64,000 nt of DNA, taken from positions 9,238,001 through 9,302,000 of the forward strand of contig NGZR01000002.1 in the NCBI GenBank assembly GCA_002197995.1, read 5' to 3'. The position numbers and the translations under genes are program-made. Position 1 is the stretch's first letter, and every line of letters begins with the position of its first letter. This DNA comes from Gaeumannomyces sp. JS-464. Taxonomy: Eukaryota > Ascomycota > Sordariomycetes > Magnaporthales > Magnaporthaceae. Of this stretch, positions 23,639 to 33,313 are shown in pieces. The notes beneath the pieces are model-generated. The model was not told the DNA's origin. It searched no databases and saw only the letters and a program-made list of their open reading frames with translations.

Positions 23639-23920
23639 TGTTACACGGAGGCGGTCACGTAAACGGGGATTAGTCCGATCCCCCGCAGGAAATTGGTGCC
23701 CAACTTAAAAGTGAGGCGACCAATAAGGCCAAAGCCGGAAAAGGTACCCGGACACTCGAACACCGCACGGACCACGAAGTCCCTTTATTTATTCCCTTTT
23801 TCTCGCTTGAATCTCCTCAGCAGATTTTGGCTCCTTAAGCATCTCTTAAGGCCCTGAAAGATTATTAGCTTTCATGAAGTAATATAATTTCTTCCAAGCC
23901 GACACTGTCCCCTTGTTACA
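23639..23920 (+). repeat. 3' LTR of second Gypsy element
   Basis: 282 bp, begins TGTTACACGGAGGCGG and ends CTTGTTACA. The inner first 100 bp carry G-to-A changes relative to 16943-17224, while the outer part from about 23740 is unmutated. Confidence 0.92.
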
Positions 23921-23925
23921 CATCC

Positions 23926-25480
23926 CCCGCAAGTATGATTAAAGTAGGCAGACCGCATCTATCATCTCCTCGAACTGGAGCTTTGTTTGACTTGCATCGA
24001 TACGTGGAAAGGAACGGATTCACCAGGAAAAAAGATACCGCAACTGGAGCAAGTCAAATAGATCGGTAAGTAATCTCTCTTTTCCCTGGCAACAAACTCA
24101 GAAATCCCGCACGTGGCCGGTCATCTTCTTCATTGAATTTAAATCCTCGGCGATAGCCTCGAATTGCCCTTGGACGTTCTGGCAGGCTTCAAAGGCGGCC
24201 CTGCCGCCCATCTGCTTCGATTTGGTTGTGCGGAGCCCGAGGCACCACACCGTTTGTCTTGGTCACTGTGCCATGTGTTTGGCCACACTGCAAGGCCAAT
24301 GCACCTTGCCAAAAATGCCTGCAGCCCAAGGATAAGCAACCAATGACCACGTCCAAATTCTACATTTTTAAAGGCTGATGCATGCAAGGAACCGTTTCAC
24401 AGATCGGAACCGCATCTATCAACACAGGAGACCGACAAAAGGATAATCATGTGTGCCCAAAAGCTACAAGGCGTGGTTCAGGGCTTATTCAAAATGGCGG
24501 GCAGCGCGCGCGGAAGGGGTGCAATTAACTGGAGTTGAAAAAGGCAGTTTGGCTGGTGGGTCCACAATGGGCATGGTCAGCCAATAAAATCGTGCAGCCA
24601 TCTCGACCGGAGGTGGGGGCACGAAAGATGTCCCAGTTCAATTGCAAGATGTCATTCTGTGAGTTGGGGGGTGCACGAGTGCGTAGACGCGACCGAGGGA
24701 GACAGTTAAGCCGCTGCCATGGTTCCGCTGATCAAAGGTCCGGAATTGACACCTACGGGTCATCTACAGTATCCCACCCAATGAAAAAATTACTCTCGAC
24801 CCCAACGACAAGTGCTGATGCGCAGCGTTTCGATCTAGGCCTGGCCCTGCGCGGCAGCGCTGCTCCGTCTAAAACGTGACACCTAGAGAGGTCCCAAAAG
24901 GTGTTTGGGGAGTGCCGAAAAAAAAAAAAAAAAAAAAAAAAAAGCGACCCAGTGCACCTGTGTCATGGAGTGTCAATTGGCTGGGAGCTCTGGGACTTTG
25001 CCCTCAATGCACTCTAATTTGACCACCGATGTATCCTGCACACATTGAAGCCGTGCGGGAGCCGCAGCAAGGAAACCCACCGGCGCTGACCTACTCGCCC
25101 AGTTTGCGCAAGGGAACGCGCCTCGGTGCCGCGATTCCCTACATCCCAAATTTTTAAGTTAAAAGCAACATTCGTTATGCAATTGGCTGAAAGAGGGTCT
25201 TGATTATTATTATGTATTTGCGAATCATCTCGACTTTTATTGAATGGCAATGGAAGCCGCCGTTGTTCTTCCGAAATCTTGTCCAGTGTCTGGGGTTTAT
25301 GTCGAGCCAGGCTCCATTCAGCCATCCCATTCAGGTTGGCTGTGCTGGGCGCGGGCTGTTCGTGTGGGCCAGGCTGTGGGGTGCTGGTCGATTCACCAAT
25401 CAGCGTGACCAACCCCGCCTCAATTGTATGTGGAGTGGCTGCGCCGCTGTTGCTGCTGTTGCTACCTGGTACCTACCTAG
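23926..25480. other. Gene-free flank with a 26 bp poly(A) tract
   Basis: Normal-composition DNA after the second retrotransposon. The only distinctive feature is an uninterrupted A run at 24918-24943. It could mark the end of a non-LTR element or be simple slippage. No protein-coding content is recognised. Confidence 0.5.
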
Positions 25481-25489
25481 GGGCGCCGT

Positions 25490-26960
25490 CGGTCGTTCTG
25501 TGCTTCGTGTAAGTACTTACCCATCTCCCATCTCCCATCAGTCGAATCGTTTGGTTGACGATTTTATTCCATATAGTCGCGTGGAGGGGCTGTTTCGCCA
25601 TGACGGACTTCAAAGCTACGCTCGCCCCGCGTAAGTTCAGCGCCCTCGTACAGGGGCTTATTATCGCAGCATTCCTTCTTAGACAACTACCTAGGTTTCC
25701 GGGTGCCTTCTGGCGGGTCGCTTGTCTCAGAAGATCGGCCCAATTTGCCTTCGCTGTCTTCGCCTGCTTCGGTATCGAGGTCGAAATCGCAACCACCGTT
25801 GTCTTTCCTACTACATCGGCTTCTCCCACTAGCAAAGGAGTGTCCTTGCCGGCCTGGTCTCATCGTCGGAGCCCTGGTCATGGCCTCTGCTGTGCAAGTT
25901 CTCATTTCCATGTTTTATTCTCCCATTTCTCATTTCCACCACCATACTTACCAGTATGATTTAGCATTTACGAGAGCGTGGGCCAGTTCTTGCGGCGTGC
26001 CGGTCACCCCGAAAAGGCGCCTTCGGCCGGCTGGTCCGTGACGCGCAACGTCAACCAAGGGCAACGTCGGCCTACGCTCTCTGTTCCTCGGTCCTCGACC
26101 CGGTCTGCCGCCGCCGCTTCCCGCTCAACCGCGAGGATCGCGTATACCACGAGCTTCCTAGTCTCGCTCGCCGCCGTGCTCGAGCTCGTCGCCCTCGTCC
26201 CTTTGAACCTACCCGAAGCACGTCGCCCATTTCTTTTTATCCCTTTCCCCTTCCCCCATTCCTTTCCTTTTCCTATCCAATCGAATTTATTAGCAAACCT
26301 TTTCGTTATTTTTTAGTGGTGTTATTAGGGGCTGTTTCGCCATGAGGCTTCCAACATAAGGGCCAGGGCCATATCCACTGGCACGACCAGTCCCCACCAT
26401 GATGCGTCGTCTGCTCATCGGCGTCGGGCTCCTGGCTGGTCAGCAGCTCACCAGGCGCTTGGAGTGGTAGTAGACGACGAGGGCGACGCGCCTGGCCCAC
26501 ATCAGGCGCGTGTTCTGCTGGCGCAGCGGCGACACCAGCGCTGGAGAGTTGGCCCCGCTCGGGAGGAGCGTCGCCGGCGAGTGGCCCTCGCCCTCGAGCG
26601 TGAAGCGGAGGTCGCACAGCAGCATGCAACAGCCACCAGTGGTTCTCGTTGTCATGCCCGTAATGCTTCGGCATCGTTCGGGTCATGTCTGGGACCGCCT
26701 AGTTCGCATGTCTCGGCATCGCCACCCAGGCATCCACCAACTTCCACTGGCAGCAGATAATGTCTGGCAAGTTTCTCGAGGGCTTGGCCGTTGGCGGCAT
26801 CAGCGTCGTCCCGCCTCTTTACCAGGCCGAGACCGCCCCGACGTCAATCCGCGGAATCGTTCTTGCGTCGTTCCTGCTCATGATTGTCGTTGGCATTCTC
26901 TTAGCCCAGTTTTGCCCTGTTCCAGCTTATACCTTTCTGGCCGCTTTAATGGTCGCGGAT
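25490..26960 (+). pseudogene. Scrambled MFS sugar-transporter relic
   Basis: Several pieces match the transporter at 50052-51670 but are out of order and frame-broken. 25490-25530 repeats the end of its second exon and the following GTAAGTAC(T/C)TACCCATCTCCCA intron start. 25850-26040 corresponds to the next transmembrane segments (LIVGALVMASAV ... AGHPEKAPSAG). 26370-26465 matches its MMRR(L)LIGV-LAGQQLT segment. 26640-26960 matches an earlier part (MSGKFLEGLAVGGISVVP-PLYQAE). Between the last two, 26460-26640 reads on the minus strand as an unrelated regulator-like fragment. A TAG at the same codon occurs here and in the 50 kb copy. No functional product is possible. Confidence 0.7.
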
Positions 26961-27105
26961 CCCGGATCACGGGATCGTCGGGTTCCCGAAGGGCCGAAGA
27001 GGCCACAGGAGGGGAGCGCACGAACAAGCCTTTGGTGATCTGGTGGAACCTGTATATAGGTATCCTGTTCTCTCCTATTTCCTCTCCCACTTCCACTCCC
27101 TTTTA
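26957..27105 (+). repeat. Interspersed repeat R1, partial copy
   Basis: It shares the core CCTTTGGTGAT followed by GTATATA and a GTTCTC block with copies at 31215-31590 and 59535-59935. It directly interrupts transporter-derived sequence. It may be a fragment of an LTR. Confidence 0.5.
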
Positions 27106-27329
27106 ATCAATATTCCCCTTGCCTTGCACACACCGGCCTGTGGCCTCCAACCTACCCAATATACCACCTTTTTAGCCACTACAACTGATCCCCTGCGAGC
27201 TCTGTCAGCTCGGCGGCATCGTTGTAGAGCACGGCCATCCAGAGATGAGGCCCCCAAGCTGATGCAGAAATCCAGCTTTTCCACAATCTCGGGGCCGGGG
27301 GCAGGCAAAGTGATGCTATCCAGAGTAGG

Positions 27330-27440
27330 TTCCAAGCCGGGGACTGGGGGTGTAACACCCTGGGTGAACCCCTTTCCTTTTCCCGTTCCCCTTTCCTGTA
27401 CCCTTTACTTCTTCGCCTTTCCCACGCCCCTTTCCTATGC
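27330..27440 (+). repeat. Interspersed repeat R2 with polypyrimidine tract
   Basis: A GGGTGTAACACC-CTGGGTGA block followed by CCTTTCC/TTCCC-rich sequence. Related copies lie at 29985-30080 (minus) and 58455-58550 (plus). The termini resemble transposon ends but no full element is visible. Confidence 0.45.
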
Positions 27441-27631
27441 CATTTTAGACACACTGCGAGTACCACTGGTTACTCGCCGTGCAAGTACCTGAAGAGCAGC
27501 ACGTCGGGCCGGTCCATCCCTGGCCTCCGCACTGGCCATAAAGAGGGGCGCACTGATACCACCGAGGAGGTTAGCGCACTGAGTGTCATGGGTGTTCTAG
27601 AGCCATGCTGTGGAAAGACGGGACTGTCTTC

Positions 27632-28914
27632 TTACCGTTCCGCCTCCGCCTCCGCCTCCTCCTCCTCCTCCTCCTCCTCCTCCTCCTCCTCCTCCTCCTC
27701 CACCACCACCGCCGCCACCACCGCCGCCGCCTCCGCCGCTGCTGCTGCCCAGGCGTTCAGTATAGCGTTGTATGCGGGCTTCTTGTTGTACGAAGAGTCC
27801 CAGATGAGGGCGTTGCCGCCGCTGATCCAGCTGTGCGCGTCGGTGAAGCCCCAGGCGGTGATTCCCACGCGCAGCGGCTGACCTGCACGCAAGCCTGAAC
27901 GACATAGCCGTAGTCGGTCGCTTGCTGCGCGAACTGGCTCGATCCACCACGGGCAGCGATGTCCTTTTTTTTATCACTCTTGTCAGCCTCGATCCTGTCA
28001 TCCTGGACTCTGCACATGACGCAGGGTCAAGCTTACAAGCTCGTGTAGGCAACGTCGACGCCCAGGGCCGTGAAGGCGTTGAGGTTCTGCACCAGGGTGC
28101 TGACGGGGCCGACCTGGCCGACCGACATGTGGCCCTGCAGGCCCATGCCGTCGATGGGGGCGCCGGCGGCCTGGACCATCTTGATCAGGTTCTGGGCACC
28201 CGTGGCCTTGCGGCCGGGCTTGTCGCAGTTGTAGTCGTTGTAGTACAGCTTGGCGGCCGGGTCGGCGGCGCGCGCGGCCTTGAAGGCCAGCGGGATGAAC
28301 TCGGTCGCGCCGATGGTGCGGCCCCAGACCGAGTCGCTCGTCCGGTACGAGCCATCCTCGTTGAGCGCCTCGTTCACGACGTCCCAGGCGTAGCAGGAGC
28401 CTGAGGCAGGAGAAGGAGGCGTTACAGGTCTTGTTTAGTTTATTCCCCTTCCCTTCCCTTTCCTTTCCTTTCCTTCGCCAGCAAAGAGCAAGACTGACCT
28501 TTAAAGTGCCCGACGACGTTCTTGATGTGCGTCTCCATGATGCTGATCAGCGTCGCCTTGTTGAAGCCGCCGTTGGCGACCCAGCCCGGGACCTGGGAGT
28601 GCCAGATCAGGGCGTGGCAGCGGACATGGGCGCCGATGCTTTTGGCCGTCGACACGATGCGGTCGGCGTTGCCGTAGTTGAAGTTGCCGCGACGGCTCGA
28701 GCGCGTCAAACTTCATCTCGTTCTCGGCCGTGTACGAGCCAAAGTCCTCGCCGTTCTTGACGATGGGGCTAGCACGGCCGTCGTTGAGTACCGTCGGGTT
28801 CACGCAGGTGCCCCAGTATCGCCCCTTGGCTTTGGCCCGCGCGTTCAGCCCGTCGGCCGACACGAGGCCCGACGCGCCCAAGGCGGCCGTCAGGAGTTGC
28901 TTGAGGGCCACCAT
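27632..28914 (-). pseudogene. GH10 endo-1,4-beta-xylanase, pseudogene
   Basis: The family cleaves xylan backbones outside the cell. The minus strand starts with a signal peptide, MVALKQLLTAALGASGLVSA, then GRYWGTCVNP and SYTAENEMKFDALEPSR. A 1 bp frameshift follows, then NFNYGNADRIV, GAHVRCHALIWHSQVPGW, an intron at 28401-28498, and [17 protein letters not shown] with the acid/base Glu. At the nucleophile block, YTEL is broken by another 1 bp loss (read as YTSL), after which matching sequence is lost for about 90 bp. QFAQQATDYGYVV follows, then one more shift before GITAWGFTDAHSWI and ALIWDSSYNKKPAYNAIL. The tail is a microsatellite-encoded Glu run. Three frameshifts make it non-functional unless they are sequencing errors; the lost segment after the nucleophile argues for real decay. 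Confidence 0.85.
27642..27737. repeat. (CCT/CTC)n microsatellite grading into (CAC/CGC)n
   Basis: About 95 bp of trinucleotide repeat at the 3' end of the GH10 relic. Read in the gene's direction it encodes a run of 15 Glu preceded by Ala/Val, and it replaces the normal C-terminus. Confidence 0.9.
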
Positions 28915-28919
28915 GGCTT

Positions 28920-30790
28920 GCCTGGGATGTGATAAACAGGGTCCTAGGGCGGTTCTTGGACTCCCAAGAGTATGATGATCTCGAACCTCCTGTCCAGAGC
29001 CTGTGCCTGACCAAGGAAGACCAACAGTACATCTTTATATCCACCGGCGTTGTACTCGCATTGCTGTAGAATCTACCCCCACCGCTGATATCTCCTTCTC
29101 CGGTCGTCAAGGTCCGCTCGAACAAGGGCCGTCGCGCCTACCTCGCCCCTTTTCTTGCTTGTGTCGCTCAGGGGGTGGACCCCCCTTTTCCCTTCTGTGA
29201 TGCGGCTTCCACTGTCATTGGCGGCATTTGTTGCATTCTCCAATTCCTTACATGGCTCCGACAGCTCCCCGGATTCTTCTGTGCGGGGAAACGGACGGAC
29301 TGGGGTGTGCTCCCCCGCCTGCTCCGCGGCGTCAGCCTCCGAGGAAGCTTGATTAGGACTTCATCGGCCAAGCTGCGGCCGGAATCTGACCAGGAAGTGG
29401 TCCTGGATCCGACTTAGGTTGCTGGCGCTAGACGAAAAAGCAGGCCAGATACCACCCTACACCACCCAGCAACGGCTCTCGGTCACTGTTTACTGGAAAT
29501 GGACGAGATAGGCATTGTCACGTTGGTCGCGCCGCCCGTGCATGCTGTTCGGGATTCGGCCGGGGTTGCCGGGCCTGGTGGGGGTGCTGTCCGAGCGCAG
29601 GAGCCGTACAAGGTCGTCGTATGGTTGCTGTTCTCACCCCCTCTCCCCCATCACGCTCTCGGAGCCCGGTCAAGTCCGAGCTGTAGAAAGGTCTGACAGC
29701 GATCGACGCGCAAAGAACAGGACCGAGCTCGCCTTTCAACTTCGGGAAATTGATCTCCCGTTTCACGGACCATATGGCCTCTATTCTTAGCGGTCGCCCT
29801 CGCCACATCCTTCCACCGTCGTGAAAAGCACTCCCTCCAATAAGGCCAGTTGACGCGATGCTGCTCTCACACTTGAAGTCGAGATTCGAGCGCTTGTGGC
29901 CGTGGGAAGAGGGTCAGGCTAAGCGAAACTGCTAGTAGTTATGTCTTGGTCCATAATTACTGGAGGAAATCATGGGCAGCACAGTAGCATCACGCGGAAT
30001 CCCGCTCTTTCTTTTCTTTTAGGAAAAAAGGAAATAGGAAAGGGTATCACCCAGGAGGTGTAACCCCCCGTTGTGCCTAGCATCCCAGCCCTTCCATTTG
30101 ACGAGGAAAAATGCGCTTGATCTTCCCACCTCTCCTTTCTTCTTTGCCACCCAGAATGGCCTCGACAGCCCAACAAAGCTACTTCGACTCGCTCATTGTT
30201 AAGAATACTCTGGAGTCAGACTCTAATGATCTCGGAGCTGGTTCGTCGCAGAAGAGGCCGGTGTGGCTTTCCCAAACCACCCTGTGACTTCAGCTTGTAG
30301 GGACCTCTGGTATCTCAACAAGAGGGAGTGTAGGGCATCGGATATTGACTATTACAACCAGAGCATACCCTACCCGGCCTAGCCCACGGCAGTCTACCCA
30401 ACCGCTAATTGCCATCGCCAGCGTGATGCCTATTACCAGACACTACAGCCCCAGCCTCAGGCGTGGGGACCTGCTCCGAATACCATCACCTTGCCTGCCC
30501 CCCAACTCAACTGCTTCAACACATCCTTTATATATATATATATGTATGTGTGTGTATGTGTCATTTTGACTTTGCCATAAGGTCACGCTGCCCGGCGCCG
30601 CCTACCACTTCCGGGGGTGTGCCTTGTGAGAATATATGTATTTAACTGACTGGAGGTGGGTAAAAAGAAAAAATTAAACATACGAAGGCTGCCGACCCGA
30701 GACACGAACACGCAAAGATAAAAACTGAAAGCATTCCTGTGCCAGTAGGGGGTCCCGTCTGGATATCCCAATGCCATCCGTCGCCTCTCT
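28920..30790. other. Gene-free stretch with scattered repeats
   Basis: It begins with the 5' flank of the GH10 relic. An R2-type repeat lies at 29985-30080 on the minus strand, and a (TA)n(TG)n simple repeat at 30525-30560. A 44-codon open frame at 30156 begins MASTAQQSYFDSLIVKN but is unrecognised. Nothing else is supported. Confidence 0.45.
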
Positions 30791-30794
30791 GCCT

Positions 30795-31190
30795 TCACGC
30801 CTTGCGCGGATCCGCCCCGCGCAGGTACAACTCGTCGATCTAAGGCATGATTTTTCCTTTAGGCTCAATGACAAAGGCAAAAACGAGCACAGCCAGCCCG
30901 AAGCAGCAGACAAACACAAACCAACAGAATAAACGGGTCTATGCCACAATGAACCCCGCCGTGCTTGTAGTCACGGCGTTAACCAGCCAATTTGTTTTTA
31001 TCGAAACGGTTATCGGAAAAGGGCGATGCGCTGGCGGGAATAACTTGGCAGTTATGGCCCGCACCAGGGGTACCCGCGTGGACGCGAAAAACAAGCCGAT
31101 TCTAACCGCCGAGGATTGGGATTAATATTGCAGCCGTAACTGTGAAAGCATTGAGGGCAAACGCAACCGGGCGCTCGGAGGCGGGGAACA
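30795..31190 (-). pseudogene. C-terminal sugar-transporter relics, two partial copies
   Basis: The first minus-strand piece (about 31190-31105) reads LLFPASERPVAFALNAFTVT. The second (about 31085-30795) reads PLVRAITAKLFPPAHRP, then TNWLVNAVTTSTAGFIVA, a stop, then GLAVLVFAFVIEPKGK and IDELYLRGADPRKA. Both match the end of the transporter at 51370-51670 (PLVWAVCAELYPAAHRP ... VIEPKDKTLDEIDQEYK ... SPRKA). So the same C-terminal motif occurs twice within 400 bp, opposite in orientation to the 25-27 kb relic. No complete transporter remains. Confidence 0.75.
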
Positions 31191-31214
31191 GAAGGTAGAT
31201 AGATGATACGTCTT

Positions 31215-31590
31215 GGTTGACACCTTTGTGGAAAGGGGGGGGGAAATAGGGAAAAAGAAACAGGAAAAAAAAATAGGGGAAATGTTGGACTCTTGTCGCC
31301 GGCGCATGCGGCCGGTAGGACCGTGGGGGTCCCGGATCTCTAAGTCCCATGATCTCCGACCACGAGATCCGTGGGACCCGGGGGCCCTTATGGAGAGGAG
31401 CGGAGGAACAGGCCTTTGGTGATTGGGATCGTGTATATATACATGTTCTCCCACACCATCTCTGGCTGATACATTTCCTTTTTACGCAGAATATAGGACC
31501 CTTGATTCCCAGATCTAGACCATCGTTGTTCATAACCTTTGAAGCTCTCTGTGCGTACAGGAGTAACCCCTACTCCTACCAATAAAAAAA
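31215..31590 (+). repeat. Interspersed repeat R1, longest copy
   Basis: It runs from a GTTGACAC start through a purine-rich stretch, a GC-rich segment with short inverted repeats (GGGTCCCGGATCT/AGATCC-GGGACCC), the CCTTTGGTGAT-TATATATACATG core and a CAGGAGTAACCCC end. It ends about 10 bp from the alpha-galactosidase stop codon, in its 3' flank. An inverted relative is at 59535-59935. The length and TATA-like core suggest a solo LTR or small non-autonomous element, but no target duplication was found. Confidence 0.55.
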
Positions 31591-31598
31591 GCACCCCA

Positions 31599-33313
31599 TC
31601 AAAGCTCATCTTTGGCAACGCGGTCAAGCGTCTTGGCCCTAAACTGACCCTGACTCTGACCCTCCTTGGCAATCCGGCGTAAACGCAGGACGGCAGCGGC
31701 GTGTCTTTTAACGGGGACCGAGAGAACACCACCGGCCTCGACAACGGCGATCTTCTCGCCAAACAGACGCGGATCGCCCTCCCGCAACCCGACTTCGTAC
31801 GGCTTCTCGGTGGCATTGTACCAGTTAGCGCCCGCTAGCACGGCCGCGCCCTCATCCTCGGTCCGGGAAGCCAGGAGACGTGCCGCCGTTTCAAGCGGCA
31901 TCCGGTGAGCCCACAGATCGTGCACGGCCCAGTCGAAGCCTACGTGAGGCGCCGACCCTCCTGGGCCGAACGACGTGAAGATCTCGGACAGCGGAACCGA
32001 CATGTTCTCCAGGCCCTCGGCGCCAGCGTTGAGCAAGACGACAGCCTGGTCACCGTTGGCCAGGTAGCCGCTCCAGACGTGCGTCTCGCCGACGCCGTAG
32101 ACGTCCTTGGCAACCCCGTCGATCACGCGGTTGACACGGGTTAGCGAGCGCCCGTGCGGGTCCTGGCTGAGCGCGATCACAGCTGGGTTGTTGATGATAG
32201 ACAGGGCCTCGGGCGACATGGCACGCACGTCGTTGCCCAGGAATAGCGGGCTCTTGAGGGCGGCCCACAGCGCAAAGTGCGCCTTGTACTCGTCGTCGGT
32301 CATGCCGCCCTGGCCGACCTCGAGCATGTCGAGGTCGCTCCAGCCGCCGGGGATGCTGCGGTCGGCAAAGGCGGCGACCTTGTTGAGGATGAAGAGGACG
32401 CTGCAGTGGGTGCCCGGCGCGATGCAGGCCGGGTCCGACAGCTGGTTCTTGTCGCAGCCACAGAGGTCGTCGGGCCGCGTGAAGGAGTCGTAGATGTCGC
32501 CCGTGACGCGCCATGAGTTGGCGATGGACATGCCCCAGGTGTGCACCAGGTCCTCGCCCCAGTTGCACAAGTTCAGGAGGACGTTGCGGCCCGTTGCTCG
32601 CAGCGCGTCCGACATGGCCTTGAAGCGGTTGAAGGAGATCTGCGGCGTCCCGATGCGGCCCATGTGATAGCAGCTGTCGTACTTGAGCATGTCGACGCCC
32701 CAGTCGGCAAAGCTCTGCGCGTCCTCCTTTTCGTGGTCGAGCGAACCCTCTGGTCGCGGCGGCGCCGGAACCTCCGTCAGCACGGCCGTCCCATACGCGC
32801 CGTATTTTGGGACAGGGGGGACCTGGGTACTAACCAAACCTGGCACAAGTCATCTCTCCCGCGCTCGAGTACATGCCGTACTTGAGGCCCATGGCGTGTA
32901 GGTCATCCGAGATGGCCTTGAGGCCGCGCGGGAACTTTGCGGGCTCGGGCTGCAGCTTTCCGTGCTCGTCGCGGCCCTTGGGGTCTTGCCAGCAGTCGTC
33001 CAGCACCACGTAGTTGTAGCCCAGGTCGCGTAAGCCGAGGTTGACGATCGTGGTTGCCGTCGACAGGAGCAGATCCTCCGAGACATCACAGCCAAAGGCG
33101 TTCCAGTTGTTCTTTTGCGGGATTTGCGCTGTCAGCCGCCCTAGTCCGTTGCACCGAGGCTAAAGAGGGAAAATAGAGAGAATGGACACTGTTTCATACC
33201 CATCCCATCGGCGGCGTCAACGCCAGCCCGTTGTTGATGGCTCCAGCGCCTCGGGCCAGGAGCAGAGGCAGCGCCCCGGCTACAGCCATGGGACCAGGTC
33301 TTCGTGCTATCAT
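31599..33313 (-). CDS. Secreted GH27 alpha-galactosidase
   Basis: Hydrolyses terminal alpha-1,6-galactose from galacto-oligosaccharides and galactomannan. Exons are 33200-33313, 32835-33111 and 31599-32749. The introns of 88 and 85 nt join in frame to 513 aa. Residues 1-26 are a signal peptide, followed by NNGLALTPPMGWNNWNAFGCD, the GH27 start. LDDCW is at 75-79. The nucleophile is D155 in LKYDSCY, the acid/base lies in GGWSDLDML (about 265-273), and PLFLGNDVR follows. A beta-sandwich follows, ending in VKRHAAAVLRLR. About 22 extra residues come after that, finishing in KDEL, an ER-retrieval-type tetrapeptide that is unexpected on a secreted hydrolase. Its neighbours are a Zn2Cys6 regulator and an alpha-glucoside-type permease. 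All key residues are present and there are no frameshifts. Confidence 0.93.

Larger units (their letters stand above)
16943..23920 (+). mobile_element. Second complete Ty3/Gypsy LTR retrotransposon, RIP-degraded
   Basis: A 6,978 bp element with 282 bp LTRs and a perfect 5 bp target duplication CATCC (16938-16942 and 23921-23925). It is coded on the plus strand. Gag traces occur at 18865-19090, followed by a CCHC knuckle (KCGRENHHILDC, near 19800). Reverse transcriptase shows VYLNDLFIYAENEKE near 21170-21215 (YLDD to YLND). RNase H starts CHFDPAIPAIIKTDFSDFA near 21580. Integrase shows PWKTVAMDFITDLPLFNGY near 22520 and GPFRIIKVISPTAIRL near 23240. After the integrase, YIIEKIINFMEV may be the start of a chromodomain. 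RIP-type stops run from about 17050 to 23740. The element sits in the 3' flank of the P450 relic. It differs from the element at 517-7786 in LTR sequence and length. Confidence 0.92.

Noticed and set aside
24918..24943. Poly(A) run as the tail of a LINE or processed gene
   Set aside because: No reverse transcriptase, no target duplication and no coding match upstream; kept only as a simple repeat.
27450..27600. Minus-strand stop-free segment ([16 protein letters not shown]...) as a regulator C-terminus
   Set aside because: The resemblance to fungal transcription-factor tails is slight and the rest of the gene is absent. Left unannotated.
27597..28052. Minus-strand frame with 30 consecutive Gly codons
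   Set aside because: Product of the (CCT)n/(CAC)n microsatellite read in another frame.
30525..30560. (TA)n(TG)n as a telomere or origin
   Set aside because: It lacks TTAGGG repeats and is an ordinary dinucleotide microsatellite.
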